The position numbers were made by a program, and so were the translations under genes. A stretch of DNA of 64,000 nt, taken from NCBI RefSeq assembly GCF_015352955.1, contig NZ_JACYOX010000002.1:248001-312000 (forward strand), written 5' to 3'. Shown here one piece after another: positions 1 through 10,115 of this stretch. Numbering within the stretch: position 1 is the stretch's first letter; the number at the start of each line of letters is the position of its first letter. The stretch comes from Noviherbaspirillum soli (GTDB lineage: Bacteria; Pseudomonadota; Gammaproteobacteria; Burkholderiales; Burkholderiaceae_D). The notes under the pieces were generated by a model. That model had not been told where the DNA came from and ran no database searches. It worked only from the letters and a program-made list of their open reading frames with translations.

Positions 1-2
1 CT

Positions 3-734
3 GCAATTGCCGCCGGTACGCTTCTGGCCTGGCTGGTCCATGGCGGCGCGCTGTGGACCGATATGGTGGTGCCGGGCTCGTTGCGGTTGGGTTTTGCGGT
101 AATACTATCGGCCACATTGTGGATATCGGTCGCGGCCTATTGGCTGGAAAACCGCAACTTTTCACTCGACAGCCTGCGCGTGCTGGTATTGCCGAGCGCA
201 GCGGTGGCCGTGGTGCTGCCGGCGCTGTTTCCAGGCAGCCTGGTGCCGTTGCAGGACAAGCCCGTTCTGTATGGCTGGCATATCGCCATCGCCATCATGG
301 CCTACAGCTCGCTGACGCTGGCGGCGTTTCATGCAGTGCTGATGGCGGTGCAGGAAGCCAGCCTGCATACCCGTCCCGGCGGCCGGCTCGGCTGGTTCGC
401 GGCCATGGTGGAACGCCTGCCGGCGCTGCTGACGATGGAGCGGCTGCTGTTCCGGATGATCGGTTTCGGCTTTGCATTGCTGACCCTGACCGTGCTGTCG
501 GGCATTGTCTTTTCCGAGGAATTGTTTGGCCAGGCGATGCGCTGGGATCATAAAACCATCTTCACCCTGCTTTCCTGGCTGCTGTTCGGGCTGCTTCTCG
601 CCGGGCGCCACTGGCGCGGATGGCGCGGCAAGACAGCGCTCAGCTTTACCCTTTCCGGCTTCGCCACGCTGCTGCTGGCCTACGTCGGCAGCCGCTTCGT
701 GCTGGAAGTGGTGCTGCACCGGGGACTGGCATGA
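3..734 (+). CDS. Cytochrome c biogenesis protein, CcsA/YpjD type (5' end outside window)
   Basis: The reading frame is open from the left edge, so the start lies upstream and only the C-terminal part (about 243 codons) is present. The protein is almost entirely hydrophobic, with successive membrane segments. A tryptophan and histidine stretch (GWHIAIAIMAYSS), a second conserved region (MRWDHKTIFTLLSW) and a third histidine (GRHWRGWRGK) match the heme-handling CcsA/CcmC/YpjD membrane family. In Burkholderiales this gene usually follows ffh and precedes the small PP0621-type gene and pilSR, as here. Its stop codon overlaps the next start (ATGA), so the two are translationally coupled. The role in cytochrome c assembly or heme handling in the inner membrane is inferred from family membership. 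Confidence 0.85.
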   Translation, partial: AIAAGTLLAWLVHGGALWTDMVVPGSLRLGFAVILSATLWISVAAYWLENRNFSLDSLRVLVLPSAAVAVVLPALFPGSLVPLQDKPVLYGWHIAIAIMAYSSLTLAAFHAVLMAVQEASLHTRPGGRLGWFAAMVERLPALLTMERLLFRMIGFGFALLTLTVLSGIVFSEELFGQAMRWDHKTIFTLLSWLLFGLLLAGRHWRGWRGKTALSFTLSGFATLLLAYVGSRFVLEVVLHRGLA

Positions 735-961
735 AGTTCCTGATCTGGGGCGTGATCCTTGCGCTTGTAATGTTCTGGCTGCTCAGGCCAAAGGCGAAGC
801 CGGTGGCGCAGCGCAAGCCGCGGGCCGCCGTGGATGCGCCCGAGGCGATGCTGCAGTGCGCTGAATGCGGCATGCATTTCCCTTCTTCGGAAGCGCTGCC
901 CGCGGCAACCGGCGAAGTGTTCTGCTGCGAAGAGCACCGGCGTCATCATGCGTCGCGCTGA
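731..961 (+). CDS. PP0621-like small protein with Cys-rich C-terminal motif
   Basis: A 76-residue protein starts at the ATG that overlaps the previous stop by four bases. It has one N-terminal membrane segment (about residues 3-19), a basic linker, then a compact metal-binding-like region with CAEC at about residues 43-46 and CCEEHRRHH near the C-terminus. The pattern CxxC...CCxxHxxxH suggests a small zinc site facing the cytoplasm. Proteins of this size and layout (PP0621 family) sit between the ccsA-like gene and pilS in many betaproteobacteria. The function is unknown; the position only hints at a link to cytochrome assembly or type IV pilus regulation. Confidence 0.8.
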   Translation: MKFLIWGVILALVMFWLLRPKAKPVAQRKPRAAVDAPEAMLQCAECGMHFPSSEALPAATGEVFCCEEHRRHHASR

Positions 962-964
962 AGG

Positions 965-2590
965 ATGAGTGCTGTTGCCGGCAGCCTGCGGCCAGGCAAT
1001 CGGGAAACCATCTGGCGCACGCTGCAAACCTTCAATGTCACCCGGATCGCCATTGCGGTGGTGCTGCTGGCCTATCTCAGCATCAATGCCCGGCAGGGTT
1101 TCTGGATGGTGGAGGGCTTTCTCTACCGGCAGATCTGTGGCGTCTATCTTGCGCTCGCCGTGGGTTTAGGCGTTGTCACGGTATGGCGCCGTCAGCGCCT
1201 GCTGCTGCAGCTCACCGCGGGCGTACTGGCCGATATCGTTTTCATCAGCACGCTGTATGTCGCCGCTGGCGGTGCCCGGAGCGGCCTTGCCATCCTCTAC
1301 CTGTTCCCGCTGGCCGGCAGCGCGGTGCTGGCGCCGATGGTGCTGGCGCTGTTCTTCACGGCGCTGGCGGCGCTGGCCATGCTGCTGGAAAGCGCCTATC
1401 AGCTGCTCAATTCCACGGCCGAGTCGACCATCTCCCAGGCCGGGCTGTATGGCGCCGCATTCTTCTCCGCCGTCTATGTGCTGAACCGGCTGGCGGGAAG
1501 GCTGATACGGCAGGAGCAGCTGGCGATGCAACACCACCAGGGCTTGCAGACGCAGCAGGCGATCAACCAGCTGGTCATTGCCGATATGGGCGATGGCGTG
1601 CTGGTGATGGGCACGGATACCACCATCTTCATCGTCAATCCGGCCGCCGAGCGCATGCTGGGCCTGTCCAGTGCTGCCGCGCGGGGCCGGCTGGTTGACA
1701 TTGCCTGGCTCGCGCCCGTGGCCGACGCCTACCTTGCCTGGGCCGGCAACAGCGCCGCTGCGCTGGCATTCGTGATGCTGAAGCCGGCGGAAGAGCGGAT
1801 GACGCATCTGCGGCTGCGCTTTGCCAGCACCGGCGCCACCGGCAACGAGCGCATCGTGGTGTTCCTGCAGGATGTGGGCGAAATTGAAAACCGGGCCCAG
1901 GAGTTGAAGCTGGCGTCGATGGGGCGCCTGACCGCCAGCATTGCCCATGAAGTGCGCAACCCGCTGTCGGCGATTTCCCATGCCAATTCCCTGATCGCCG
2001 AGGACGCGGTCGACCCGGTGCAGCTGCGCCTGGTCAATATCATCAATGACAATGTCAGCCGCCTGAACCGGATGATCGAGGACATTTTGCGGCTCTCGCG
2101 CAAGGCCCAGCCAGGCAATGAGCCGGTGCGGCTGGCGGCGCTGGTGCCGCAGATGGTGGAGGAATTCCGTGATGCGCAGGCGCTGCGGCCCGGCCTGATC
2201 CATGTCGGCATGCTGGATGACTGCAAGGTCCTGTTCGATCCGCTGCATCTGCGTGAAGTGATTGTCAACCTGCTTTCCAATGCGCTGCGCTACGCCAGCG
2301 GCCAGGATGCGTCGATCCGGCTGTTCATGGTGACCGGCTCGGCGCAGCGGCGCGAATTGCATGTGCAGGACGACGGCGCCGCCATCACGCCACAGGTGCG
2401 GGCGCATCTGTTCGAGCCTTTCTACACTACCTCGAGCAAGGGGACCGGCCTGGGCCTGTACGTGGCGCGCGAACTCTGCATGAACAATGGCGCCATGCTC
2501 GACTATGAATACCGCAGCGATGCCTGGAACCAGGCGCTGGCCCAGGCCAGCGGCCGCTTTGTGATCACCCTAGCCACTCCCGACGCCTGA
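965..2590 (+). CDS. pilS: Sensor histidine kinase PilS
   Basis: This 541-residue membrane kinase begins three bases after the previous stop, with AAGG just upstream of the ATG. The first 200 or so residues form several hydrophobic segments (a PilS-type six-helix sensor), followed by a PAS-like region, a HisKA domain with the phospho-acceptor His at about residue 328 (HEVRNPLSA), and an ATPase domain with N-box (NLLSNALRYA) and G-box (GTGLGLYVAR) motifs. In the PilS/PilR system the kinase senses pilin in the inner membrane and phosphorylates PilR. The paired regulator begins five bases downstream. The pilin genes it would control are not in this window. Confidence 0.93.
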   Translation: MSAVAGSLRPGNRETIWRTLQTFNVTRIAIAVVLLAYLSINARQGFWMVEGFLYRQICGVYLALAVGLGVVTVWRRQRLLLQLTAGVLADIVFISTLYVAAGGARSGLAILYLFPLAGSAVLAPMVLALFFTALAALAMLLESAYQLLNSTAESTISQAGLYGAAFFSAVYVLNRLAGRLIRQEQLAMQHHQGLQTQQAINQLVIADMGDGVLVMGTDTTIFIVNPAAERMLGLSSAAARGRLVDIAWLAPVADAYLAWAGNSAAALAFVMLKPAEERMTHLRLRFASTGATGNERIVVFLQDVGEIENRAQELKLASMGRLTASIAHEVRNPLSAISHANSLIAEDAVDPVQLRLVNIINDNVSRLNRMIEDILRLSRKAQPGNEPVRLAALVPQMVEEFRDAQALRPGLIHVGMLDDCKVLFDPLHLREVIVNLLSNALRYASGQDASIRLFMVTGSAQRRELHVQDDGAAITPQVRAHLFEPFYTTSSKGTGLGLYVARELCMNNGAMLDYEYRSDAWNQALAQASGRFVITLATPDA

Positions 2591-2595
2591 ACGCC

Positions 2596-4027
<1,432 letters not shown>

Positions 4028-4035
<8 letters not shown>

Positions 4036-4651
4036 GTCCGCGCCATCCGAGGGCATGAAGCAGTTGTCCAAGCTATCCATCGACCCGGACGGCTGGTGCC
4101 CGCAGGCGCGGCGCCTGCCGTCACCGAACTTCGATGCACGTTCGCCGGGCGTGGTGCCGGAGTTGCTCGTGATTCATAACATCAGCCTGCCGCCTGAGCA
4201 GTTTGGCGGTCCGTATATCGACGGCCTGTTTACCAACACCCTGGACCATGCGGTCCATCCGTATTTCGACCAGTTGCGGCCCTTGCGGGTCTCTGCCCAT
4301 TTCCTGATCGACCGGCATGGACTGGTGACGCAATTCGTCGCGGCCAATGCGCGCGCCTGGCATGCCGGCTTATCCAGCTTCGAAGGGCGGGAGAAGTGCA
4401 ATGATTTTTCGATCGGCATCGAGCTCGAAGGCAGCGACTTCGTGCCGTTCGAAGCGGCGCAGTATGACAGCCTGGCGGCGCTGACCCTGGCGCTGCGGCA
4501 GCGCTATGGGTTGCGGGCCGTAGCGGGGCATGAGCATATCGCCCCGGGTCGAAAGACTGACCCGGGGCCGTTTTTCGACTGGCCGCGTTACTGGCAGGCA
4601 TGTGCTGGGGCAAGCGATGTGCCGGCTTTGCGCTTCGCGATGCTGGCCTGA
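4028..4651 (+). CDS. ampD: 1,6-anhydro-N-acetylmuramyl-L-alanine amidase AmpD
   Basis: The 207-residue protein belongs to the N-acetylmuramoyl-L-alanine amidase type 2 family. The zinc ligands are visible as the first His in VIHNISLP, and the His and Asp in GHEHIAPGRKTDPG; WHAG and GIELEG are also family-typical. It lacks a signal peptide, which fits cytoplasmic AmpD, the enzyme that removes the peptide from recycled anhydromuropeptides and keeps AmpR-controlled beta-lactamase silent. The start overlaps the pilR stop by eight bases. An in-frame ATG about 12 codons later is an alternative start. About 290 bases of promoter region for nrdA follow. Confidence 0.95.
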
Positions 4652-4691
4652 AAGTCAAATTTTTTTACGCAGGAACGTTGGGAAAACGCTA

Positions 4692-4720
4692 TTGCATGTG
4701 TGCGCCCAACGCACTAGAAT
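4692..4720 (+). promoter_or_regulatory. Predicted sigma-70 promoter of nrdA
   Basis: A -35 element TTGCAT (4692-4697) and a -10 element TAGAAT (4715-4720) are separated by exactly 17 bases, upstream of nrdA on its strand. The -10 element lies inside the first NrdR box, so repressor binding would block RNA polymerase. The predicted transcript would carry a leader of roughly 215 bases before the GTG start. This is sequence-based only. Confidence 0.6.
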
Positions 4721-4756
4721 TAGTGCCTACTGCGTCAACCATCACTATATATAGTG
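4712..4756 (+). promoter_or_regulatory. Tandem NrdR boxes
   Basis: Box 1 (4712-4725, CACTAGAATTAGTG) and box 2 (4743-4756, CACTATATATAGTG, a perfect palindrome) match the known NrdR-box shape (CACTATATATAGTG-like palindromes). Their starts are 31 bases apart, three helical turns, which is the classic arrangement for this ribonucleotide reductase repressor. The location over the predicted -10 element and upstream of nrdA makes the assignment strong. The nrdR gene itself is not in this window. Confidence 0.88.
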
Positions 4757-4942
4757 TTTCATCTTTGGTGCAGATGGTGCGCCGCCATGGTGCCGATCCC
4801 AATGCGAGATCGTGCGTCTGAAGCCGGCGGTGGCCCTTCCGGCAGCGACGTCATCTTCCGGAAACCGTGCGACAGAGGTATGCCGCGCACGACAGACAGA
4901 TCACCAAAACGCCCAGTCAACAATATCGATTCAGGAGGCCTC

Positions 4943-7864
4943 GTGTACTCATCCCAGGAAATTTCCAGCAAGACAGGCGCAGAAACGCCCGTCAATCCAT
5001 CCCTGTCCGCCGTCGCAGGCGTGATGCCTGCCAGCAATGCGTCGGCGGATTACCGGATCCTGCGCCGCAACGGTGCGGTCGTTGGCTTTGAGCCTTCCAA
5101 AATCTCTATCGCCATGACCAAGGCGTTTCTAGCGGTCAATGGCGGCCATGGCGCCGCGTCCGCCCGCGTGCGTGAACTTGTCGAGCAGCTGACCGACAGC
5201 GTCGTGGCTGCCCTGATGCGCCGCCAGCCGGCCGGCGGCACCTTCCATATCGAAGATGTGCAGGACCAGGTGGAACTGGCGCTGATGCGTTCCGGCGAGC
5301 ATGACGTCGCCCGCGCCTACGTGCTGTACCGCGCCAAGCGCATGGAAGAGCGCGCGCAGCAGCAGGCCGCCCGGGCCGCCGTGCCTGGCGTGCCGCAATT
5401 GCATGTGATCGAAAACGGCCAGCGCCGCCTGCTGGACATGGAACAGGTCCGCACCCTGATCACCGCCGCCTGCATCGGCCTGGAAAAGCATGTCGATGCC
5501 GAAGCCATCCTGGCCGAGACGGTAAAGAACCTGTACGACGGCGTGCCGGTCGAAGAACTGCACAAGTCGGCCATACTGGCGGCCCGCGCGCTGATGGAAA
5601 CGGATCCGGCCTATAGCCTGGTTACCGCGCGCCTGCTGATGCACACCATCCGCAAGGAAGTGTTTGGCCAGGAAGTTGCCCAGGCCGACGCTGCGGCCCA
5701 CTACCTGCATTACTTCCCGCGCTTCATCCAGAAGGGCATCGAAGCCGAACTGCTCGACACCAAGCTGGCCGAGTTCGACCTCGACCGTCTGGCCAAGGCC
5801 ATCAAGCCCGAGCGCGACCTGCAATTCGGCTACATCGGCCTGCAAACCCTGTATGACCGCTATTTCCTGCACATCCGCGACGTGCGCATCGAAATGCCGC
5901 AGGCGTTCTACATGCGCGTTGCCATGGGCCTGTCGCTGAACGAAGCCAGGCGCGAAGAGCGCGCCATCGAGTTCTACAACCTGCTGTCGTCGTTCGACTT
6001 CATGAGCTCGACCCCGACCCTGTTCAACTCCGGCACGCTGCGCTCGCAGCTGTCTTCCTGCTACCTGACCACGGTGTCGGACGATCTCGAAGGCATTTAC
6101 GACGCGATCAAGGACAATGCGCTCTTGGCCAAGTTCGCCGGCGGCCTGGGCAATGACTGGACCCCGGTGCGCGCGCTGGGCGCCCACATCAAGGGCACCA
6201 ATGGCAAGAGCCAGGGCGTGGTGCCGTTCCTGAAGGTGGTCAACGACACCGCCGTGGCAGTGAACCAGGGCGGCAAGCGCAAGGGCGCGGTCTGCGCCTA
6301 TCTGGAAACCTGGCACATGGACATCGAGGAATTCCTCGACCTGCGCAAGAACACCGGCGACGACCGCCGCCGCACCCACGACATGAACACCGCGAACTGG
6401 ATTCCCGACCTGTTCATGAAGCGCGTGATGGAAAAGGGCGAATGGACGCTGTTCTCGCCGAGCGACGTGCCGGACCTGCACGACAAGGTCGGCCGCGCTT
6501 TCGAACAGGCTTACCTCGGCTACGAAGCCAAGGCCGCCAGCGGCGAACTGCGCCTGTTCAAGAAAGTGCAGGCGCTGGACCTGTGGCGCAAGATGCTGTC
6601 GATGCTGTTTGAAACCGGCCATCCATGGATCACCTTCAAGGATCCATGCAACATCCGCTCGCCGCAGCAGCACGTGGGCGTGGTGCACAGCTCGAACCTC
6701 TGCACCGAGATCACCCTGAACACCAACGATTCCGAGATCGCGGTCTGCAACCTGGGCTCGGTCAACCTGCCGGCGCACATGAAGAACGGCCAGCTCGACC
6801 ATGCCAAGCTGCAGCAGACCATCCGCACCGCGATGCGCATGCTGGACAACGTGATCGACATCAACTACTACGCGGTGAACAAGGCGCGCGACTCCAACAT
6901 GCGCCATCGTCCGGTGGGCCTGGGCATCATGGGCTTCCAGGACTGCCTGCACATGATGCGGGTGCCGTATGCCTCCAACGCGGCGGTGGATTTCGCCGAC
7001 CGTTCGATGGAAGCGGTCTGCTACTACGCCTACTATGCATCGACCGAACTGGCCGAGGAGCGCGGCCGCTACAGCTCTTACCAGGGCTCGCTGTGGGACC
7101 GCGGCATCCTGCCGCAGGATTCGCTGAAGCTGCTGGCGGAAGAGCGCGGCGGCTACCTGGAAGTCGACGGCAGCTCCACCATGGACTGGAGCGCGCTGCG
7201 CGGCCGCATCGCCCAGCACGGCATGCGCAATTCCAACTGCGTGGCGATCGCGCCGACGGCGACGATTTCCAACATCATCGGCGTGTCGGCATGCATCGAG
7301 CCGACGTACCAGAACCTGTATGTGAAGTCCAACCTGTCGGGCGAGTTCACCGAGATCAACGAGCACCTGGTGCGCGACCTGAAGGCACGCGGCCTGTGGG
7401 ATGAAGTGATGGTCTCCGACCTGAAATACTTCGACGGCAGCCTGGCCCGCATCGACCGCATTCCGCAGGACCTGCGCGAGCTGTATGCCACCGCGTTCGA
7501 GGTCGAGCCGAAGTGGCTGGTGGAAGCGGCATCGCGTCGCCAGAAGTGGATCGACCAGGCGCAGTCGCTCAATATCTACATGGCAGGCGCCTCGGGCAAG
7601 AAGCTGGATGAGACCTACAAGCTGGCATGGCTGCGTGGCCTGAAAACCACCTACTATCTGCGCACCATCGGCGCGACGCACACCGAGAAGTCGACCACCC
7701 GCACCGGCGCGCTGAATGCGGTCAACAGCGACGGCGGCGCCAGCGGCGGCCTGATGTCGCATGCGGCAGCAGCAGCGGCCATGGCAACGCAGGAACCGGA
7801 AGGCCCGGCCTGCATGCTGCGCCCCGGCGACGATGGTTTCGAGGAATGCGAAGCCTGCCAGTAA
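4943..7864 (+). CDS. nrdA: Ribonucleoside-diphosphate reductase class Ia, alpha subunit
   Basis: The catalytic subunit that reduces ribonucleoside diphosphates to deoxy forms. The GTG start at 4943 has AGGAGG four bases upstream; the frame stays open to 4754, but that extension overlaps the NrdR boxes and is unlikely to be coding. The product has 973 residues. Two ATP-cone regions come first (about 39-137 and 152-245), as in Pseudomonas aeruginosa NrdA; the first matches the allosteric consensus better. The catalytic barrel follows, with SSCYL, the active-site region NLCTEITLN, and the redox-active C-terminal pair CEAC two residues from the end, all typical of class Ia. Its partner nrdB, which normally follows, is absent; a terminator and a long repeat region come instead. 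Control by NrdR is predicted from two boxes upstream. Confidence 0.96.
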   Translation: MYSSQEISSKTGAETPVNPSLSAVAGVMPASNASADYRILRRNGAVVGFEPSKISIAMTKAFLAVNGGHGAASARVRELVEQLTDSVVAALMRRQPAGGTFHIEDVQDQVELALMRSGEHDVARAYVLYRAKRMEERAQQQAARAAVPGVPQLHVIENGQRRLLDMEQVRTLITAACIGLEKHVDAEAILAETVKNLYDGVPVEELHKSAILAARALMETDPAYSLVTARLLMHTIRKEVFGQEVAQADAAAHYLHYFPRFIQKGIEAELLDTKLAEFDLDRLAKAIKPERDLQFGYIGLQTLYDRYFLHIRDVRIEMPQAFYMRVAMGLSLNEARREERAIEFYNLLSSFDFMSSTPTLFNSGTLRSQLSSCYLTTVSDDLEGIYDAIKDNALLAKFAGGLGNDWTPVRALGAHIKGTNGKSQGVVPFLKVVNDTAVAVNQGGKRKGAVCAYLETWHMDIEEFLDLRKNTGDDRRRTHDMNTANWIPDLFMKRVMEKGEWTLFSPSDVPDLHDKVGRAFEQAYLGYEAKAASGELRLFKKVQALDLWRKMLSMLFETGHPWITFKDPCNIRSPQQHVGVVHSSNLCTEITLNTNDSEIAVCNLGSVNLPAHMKNGQLDHAKLQQTIRTAMRMLDNVIDINYYAVNKARDSNMRHRPVGLGIMGFQDCLHMMRVPYASNAAVDFADRSMEAVCYYAYYASTELAEERGRYSSYQGSLWDRGILPQDSLKLLAEERGGYLEVDGSSTMDWSALRGRIAQHGMRNSNCVAIAPTATISNIIGVSACIEPTYQNLYVKSNLSGEFTEINEHLVRDLKARGLWDEVMVSDLKYFDGSLARIDRIPQDLRELYATAFEVEPKWLVEAASRRQKWIDQAQSLNIYMAGASGKKLDETYKLAWLRGLKTTYYLRTIGATHTEKSTTRTGALNAVNSDGGASGGLMSHAAAAAAMATQEPEGPACMLRPGDDGFEECEACQ

Positions 7865-7908
7865 GACTTGCAGCGAAGGCCTGACATGGGCCTTCGTCCT
7901 GCCTGCCA

Positions 7909-7963
7909 CGCCCCCTGTTTCACCGAGGCATAGCCTGGATGAAATAGGGGGCGTTTTCTTTTT
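7909..7963 (+). terminator. Rho-independent terminator after nrdA
   Basis: A 14-bp stem (7909-7922 with 7940-7953, one G-T mismatch) is followed by TTTTCTTTTT. A smaller perfect hairpin (7874-7881 with 7889-7896, CGAAGGCC/GGCCTTCG) precedes it directly after the nrdA stop. Together they would end the nrdA transcript before any nrdB-like gene, so nrdA appears to be monocistronic. Confidence 0.75.
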
Positions 7964-7990
7964 GTAGGTTTGTGGACATGGGGTATGAAC

Positions 7991-8026
7991 GCAGTTGCAG
8001 TTGCAGTTGCAGTTGCAGTTGCAGTT
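7991..8026 (+). repeat. Hexamer array, six copies of GCAGTT
   Basis: Six perfect tandem copies of GCAGTT (36 bases). This is the left outer edge of a composite inverted repeat. A matching 36-base array of GCAACS units, on the opposite strand sense, lies at 8648-8683. Confidence 0.9.
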
Positions 8027-8062
8027 AGGACCCCCGTCTGTGTACCGCCGTGACGGCGATGT

Positions 8063-8612
8063 CCGGAGCGGGAAAAGGTGCGGCGTCTGTCTGAGCCCCG
8101 CGCAGCGGAGCGAGTTTAGCCGCGCCCCGCTCCGGGTATCGACGGCACGGGAACCCCGCGCAGCGGGGCGGCACAGTCGGGGTCGCCTTTTTTGGTTACT
8201 TTTTTGGCGAAGAAAAAAAGTGACTCGCCCGCCGGGGCGAACACCCGGCCTGGTCATGACGACAGTGCAGTCGGCTTGTTTCACCCGCGTAAAGACGTCA
8301 CTGCGAAGCAGCAGTTGCTGTTGACGTTAAGCCATGTTCAACGAACACGTCAACGACAACACCGACAGTGCTGCCCGTGCCTTGCCGGATGACGCAAGGC
8401 GGCTGCACTGCCGTGGAGACAAGCCGGGAATCCGTCCCGGCGGCCGGGTCACTTTTTTTGCGTCGCCAAAAAAAGTAACCAAAAAAAGGCGACCCGGTGA
8501 TCGCGCCCCGCTGCGCGGGGTGCCCGTGCCAGCGATGCCCGGAGCGGGGCGCGGCTAAACTCGCCAAGCTGCGCTTGGCTCAGACAGACGCCGCACCTTT
8601 TCCCGCTCCGGG
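8063..8612. repeat. Large imperfect inverted repeat (two ~210-bp arms, ~120-bp centre)
   Basis: The left arm (about 8063-8275) and right arm (about 8398-8612) are inverted copies. Shared blocks include CCGGAGCGGGAAAAGGTGCG with CGCACCTTTTCCCGCTCCGG, GAGTTTAGCCGCG, the GC-rich CCCCGCGCAGCGGGG-type hairpin, and an A/T-run block around GGTTACTTTTTTGGCG. The last block is a widespread intergenic repeat of beta- and gammaproteobacteria; its translation produces recurring spurious peptides rich in F, W, R and K. No transposase is present. The region between nrdA and gloA (7865-8818) contains no gene I can support, only the terminator and these repeats. Confidence 0.85.
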
Positions 8613-8647
8613 CACCGCTGACACGGCGCGCTCAACGGGATTTCACT

Positions 8648-8683
8648 GCAACGGCAACGGCAACCGCAACCGCAACCGCAACC
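8648..8683. repeat. Hexamer array, six copies of GCAAC(G/C)
   Basis: Two copies of GCAACG then four of GCAACC, 36 bases in all. It mirrors the 7991-8026 array on the other side of the large inverted repeat. A CGGGATTTCAC block just before it is shared with the repeat region near 14.75 kb. Confidence 0.9.
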
Positions 8684-8818
8684 GTCGCTGCGCGGACGTC
8701 AAAGACAATAGCTACGACTACTGCAGAAGCAACGGCTTCAACCCGTTCAACAACGCCCGGATACCCTGATCGTCAGTCTATCCTTCCGATCCGCAAGGCG
8801 CCTTGCAGCAGCCGGCTC

Positions 8819-9229
8819 TTACTTCTTGTGCAATCCCGACGACGCCTCCGGCCGTTCGATCAGTTCCACCTTGTAGCCATCCGGATCCGTCAGGAAGGCG
8901 ATTACGGTCGAGCCGCCCTTGACCGGGCCGGGCTCGCGGGTCACGTTGCCGCCGGCAGTGCGGGCCGCGTCGCAGGCTTTCTTCGCATCGTCCACGCCGA
9001 TGGCGATGTGGCCGTAAGCGGTGCCCATCTCGTAGCTCTCGACGCCGTAGTTGTAGGTCAGTTCCAGCTCGGCATGTTCCGGATTGGTGCCATAGCCCAT
9101 GAAGGCCAGCTTGTATTTGTATTCCGGATTGTCGCTGGTGCGCAGCAGTTTCATGCCCAGCACGTTGGTATAGAAATCGATGGAGCGTTGCAGGTCGCCG
9201 ACCCGCAGCATGGTATGCAGCAAGCGCAT
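8819..9229 (-). CDS. gloA: Lactoylglutathione lyase (glyoxalase I)
   Basis: The 136-residue enzyme converts the methylglyoxal-glutathione hemithioacetal to S-lactoylglutathione in the cytoplasm. The start at 9229 is chosen because it gives the conserved [10 protein letters not shown] beginning and has AAGGA upstream; an ATG five codons earlier lies over that ribosome site. The metal ligands of the family are visible: His5, the Glu in [10 protein letters not shown], the His in GHIAIGVDD and the Glu in DGYKVELIE. It is the last gene of the reverse cluster glyQ-glyS-gmhB-plsC-peptidase-gloA, the usual Burkholderiales order. Confidence 0.96.
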   Translation of the reverse strand: MRLLHTMLRVGDLQRSIDFYTNVLGMKLLRTSDNPEYKYKLAFMGYGTNPEHAELELTYNYGVESYEMGTAYGHIAIGVDDAKKACDAARTAGGNVTREPGPVKGGSTVIAFLTDPDGYKVELIERPEASSGLHKK

Positions 9230-9298
9230 GGTTGTCCTTTGCATAAAACAGGGAAAGCCGGATTGTAACCGGGTGACGTCCGCTTCGCTGGCGGTGGA

Positions 9299-10105
9299 TC
9301 AAAACACCGGCAACAGCTCCGGGCCGCGCTCCCGCAGCACCTTCCTGGCCGCCGCATAGTCCGGGAACACCGAGGCCACGATGGCCCAGAAGCGCGGGCT
9401 ATGGTTCATCTCGCGCAGGTGCGCCAGTTCATGCGCCACGACGTAGTCGATCTGCTCGTGGGCGAAATGCATCAGGCGCCAGTTCAGCCGGATCATGCCG
9501 GCCGCGGTGCAGGAGCCCCATTGGGTACGGGCCGAGGTCAGGGTGAAGGCACGGTATTGCACGCCCAGGCGCTCGGCATACAGCGGCAGGCGCTCGGCGA
9601 ACAGGCGGTGCGCCTGCTGCTGGAGCCAGTACTTCACGATGTCCTTCAATGCTTGTTCCGGCGCATCGTCCGGCAGATGCACCGCCAGCTCGTTGCTGGC
9701 CGCATGGTGGTGGATGGCGGCCACCGGGGCCGCATGCAGGCGCAGCGTCAGCGCGCCGCCCAGGTAGGGCAGGGCGGCGCCGTCGCGCCATTCCATGCGG
9801 CATGCGCTGCGCTGGCTGGCGCGTTCCTGGCGCAGCCGCAGCTTGGACACGATCCAGCTTTCCTTGCCGAGAATGGCCGCTTCGATGTCGCGCAGCGTGA
9901 CCCAGCGCGGCGCAGTGACCCGCAGGCCGCTGTCGCTGATCAGGAAGCCGATGGTGCGGCGCTTCGAGCGCAGCAGCACATAGTCCAGCATGCCGGCGGC
10001 CAGCTTCAGACGGCGCAGGCTGGCGCCGGGCGGGAGCGCCGCCGGGCTGGACGCCAATGCCAGTGGCGGCTGTTCCGCCGTGGCCGGCTTGCGCGCCGCC
10101 TTCAT
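9299..10105 (-). CDS. YgjP-type M48 metallopeptidase-like protein (DUF45)
   Basis: A 268-residue protein with the zinc motif HELAHLREMNH and a third ligand region HSPRFW, characteristic of the YgjP/DUF45 family (SprT/wss-like gluzincin fold). The conserved TQWGSC block upstream of the motif is present. The start at 10105 gives a 10-base gap after plsC; an earlier in-frame start at 10162 would overlap plsC by 47 bases. The family's real substrate is unsettled; a peptidase fold is clear, the reaction is not. It sits between plsC and gloA in the conserved cluster. Confidence 0.85.
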   Translation of the reverse strand: MKAARKPATAEQPPLALASSPAALPPGASLRRLKLAAGMLDYVLLRSKRRTIGFLISDSGLRVTAPRWVTLRDIEAAILGKESWIVSKLRLRQERASQRSACRMEWRDGAALPYLGGALTLRLHAAPVAAIHHHAASNELAVHLPDDAPEQALKDIVKYWLQQQAHRLFAERLPLYAERLGVQYRAFTLTSARTQWGSCTAAGMIRLNWRLMHFAHEQIDYVVAHELAHLREMNHSPRFWAIVASVFPDYAAARKVLRERGPELLPVF

Positions 10106-10115
10106 TGCATGGATC

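Noticed and set aside
7991-8026. Possible CRISPR-like array
   Set aside because: Repeats are six bases and contiguous with no spacers, and no cas genes are present. The same applies to the arrays at 8648 and 14795.
5129-8284. A 1,051-codon open frame on the reverse strand opposite nrdA
   Set aside because: It is the GC-driven shadow of nrdA, rich in His, Arg, Gly and Gln, without family motifs. It runs through the terminator and into the hexamer repeat.
7995-8567. Several short frames in the repeat region on both strands, giving FFGYFFWRRKK-type peptides
   Set aside because: They arise from the intergenic repeat itself. Such peptides recur wherever this repeat occurs and are not expected to be real proteins.
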